This document shows, one piece after another, positions 6,465-7,036 of a stretch of 7,036 nucleotides of DNA. The notes beneath the pieces are model-generated. The model did not search any database. It was not told the DNA's origin and saw only the letters and a program-made list of their open reading frames with translations. A program made the translations under genes and the position numbers. The number at the start of each line of letters is the position of its first letter. The first letter of the stretch is position 1. Source of the stretch: an uncultured Prevotella sp. (lineage in GTDB: Bacteria > Bacteroidota > Bacteroidia > Bacteroidales > Bacteroidaceae); the NCBI GenBank assembly GCA_900553155.1, contig USCM01000100.1:1-7036 (forward strand). Reading direction: 5' to 3'.

Positions 6465-7036
6465 TTATATCTTCAATGTCTTCAGAATCTCTGTCATCTT
6501 CTGAAGAGTGGTAATGCGTGTAGGCACAAGAGGCAGACGAAGCACATTCTCTATGAATCCCATCTCATGCAACAAAGCCTTAACACCGGCAGGATTGCCG
6601 TCGACAAAGAGCAGCGAGTATAGCTCGGTAAAGCGGTGGTGTATAGTGCGCGCTCCCTCGTACTCGCCCTTAAACTCGAGGCGAATCATTCGAGACACCT
6701 CTCTTGGCAAGGCGTTGCCTATAACCGATATACTGCCGGCTGCACCGCTTGCCACCATAGAGAAGGTAAGGGCGTCGTCGCCGCTTATCACGTCGAAACG
6801 CTCGGGCTTGTTCTTTATTATCTCGTCCACCTGCTCAAGGCTTCCGCTTGCCTCCTTTATGGCAACGATGTTCTCACAGTCGTTGGCAAGGCGCACGGTG
6901 GTCTCCGACTTCATGTTGATGCCGGTTCTACCAGGTACATTATACAATACTACTGGCAGCGGACTTGCCTCGGCTATAGCCTTGAAGTGCTGGTAAAGAC
7001 CCTCCTGCGAAGGCTTATTGTAGTATGGGCAAACAC
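6465..7036 (-). CDS. dapA: 4-hydroxy-tetrahydrodipicolinate synthase (N-terminus off window)
   Basis: The last 189 residues and TAA stop (6465-6467) of DapA are present; about 100 N-terminal residues lie beyond the right edge. The enzyme condenses pyruvate with aspartate semialdehyde in the first committed step of diaminopimelate and lysine synthesis, in the cytoplasm. Visible family marks are PYYNKPSQEGLYQHF, then YNVPGRTG with the catalytic Tyr (codon 6942-6944), IKEASG with the Schiff-base Lys (6855-6857) and the barrel-closing SGDDALTF and GAAGSISVIGN segments. The C-terminal helical part ends in ILKTLKI. Other N-acetylneuraminate lyase-type aldolases share the fold, but YNVPGRTG together with IKEASG favours DapA. 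The permease gene follows after 4 bases. Confidence 0.95.
   Translation of the reverse strand, partial: VCPYYNKPSQEGLYQHFKAIAEASPLPVVLYNVPGRTGINMKSETTVRLANDCENIVAIKEASGSLEQVDEIIKNKPERFDVISGDDALTFSMVASGAAGSISVIGNALPREVSRMIRLEFKGEYEGARTIHHRFTELYSLLFVDGNPAGVKALLHEMGFIENVLRLPLVPTRITTLQKMTEILKTLKI

Overview
The window is about 7 kb of a Bacteroidales-type chromosome, possibly Prevotellaceae-like. The signs are a typical Bacteroidetes promoter (TTTG, 20 bases, TACCTTTG), start codons without Shine-Dalgarno sequences, and protein sequences of Bacteroidetes character. The genus is an inference. Every recognisable gene lies on the minus strand, so transcription runs from high to low coordinates. Long open frames on the plus strand are shadows of these genes.

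In transcription order the window holds: the C-terminal two thirds of dapA (7036-6465, lysine and cell-wall diaminopimelate synthesis); a FecCD/BtuC-type permease for an iron, siderophore or cobalamin ABC importer (6460-5429); a complete NAD+-dependent DNA ligase, ligA (5379-3289); a stand-alone B3/B4 domain protein related to the editing module of phenylalanyl-tRNA synthetase beta (3271-2606); and a type II pantothenate kinase gene, coaW, whose reading frame is broken (2586-1728). The gaps between these five genes are 4, 49, 17 and 19 bases and no clear internal promoter or terminator is visible, so they look like one co-transcribed, functionally mixed housekeeping cluster.

A 136-base gap (1592-1727) then holds a ten-base G tract (minus strand), a good Bacteroidetes promoter and a 20-base palindrome near the predicted transcript start. 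These precede the last gene, a membrane-anchored nucleotide-sugar 4,6-dehydratase of the CapD/WbpM/PglF family (1591-1), which runs off the left edge. It probably starts a separate unit for surface polysaccharide or protein glycosylation.

Three observations stand out. First, the coaW frame break: the glycine-rich peptide GGGTL(A/Q)GL is encoded twice, 25 bases apart and in two different frames, with mostly different synonymous codons. This looks like a joint between two diverged alleles or an assembly chimera, with recoding as a remote alternative. Second, the ligase ends exactly in QLSLF, a beta-sliding-clamp binding motif, on a flexible acidic/proline tail. Third, a homopolymeric G tract abuts the promoter of the glycan gene and could be prone to slippage. 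I see no mobile element, CRISPR array, tRNA or rRNA, and no evident new multi-gene system.
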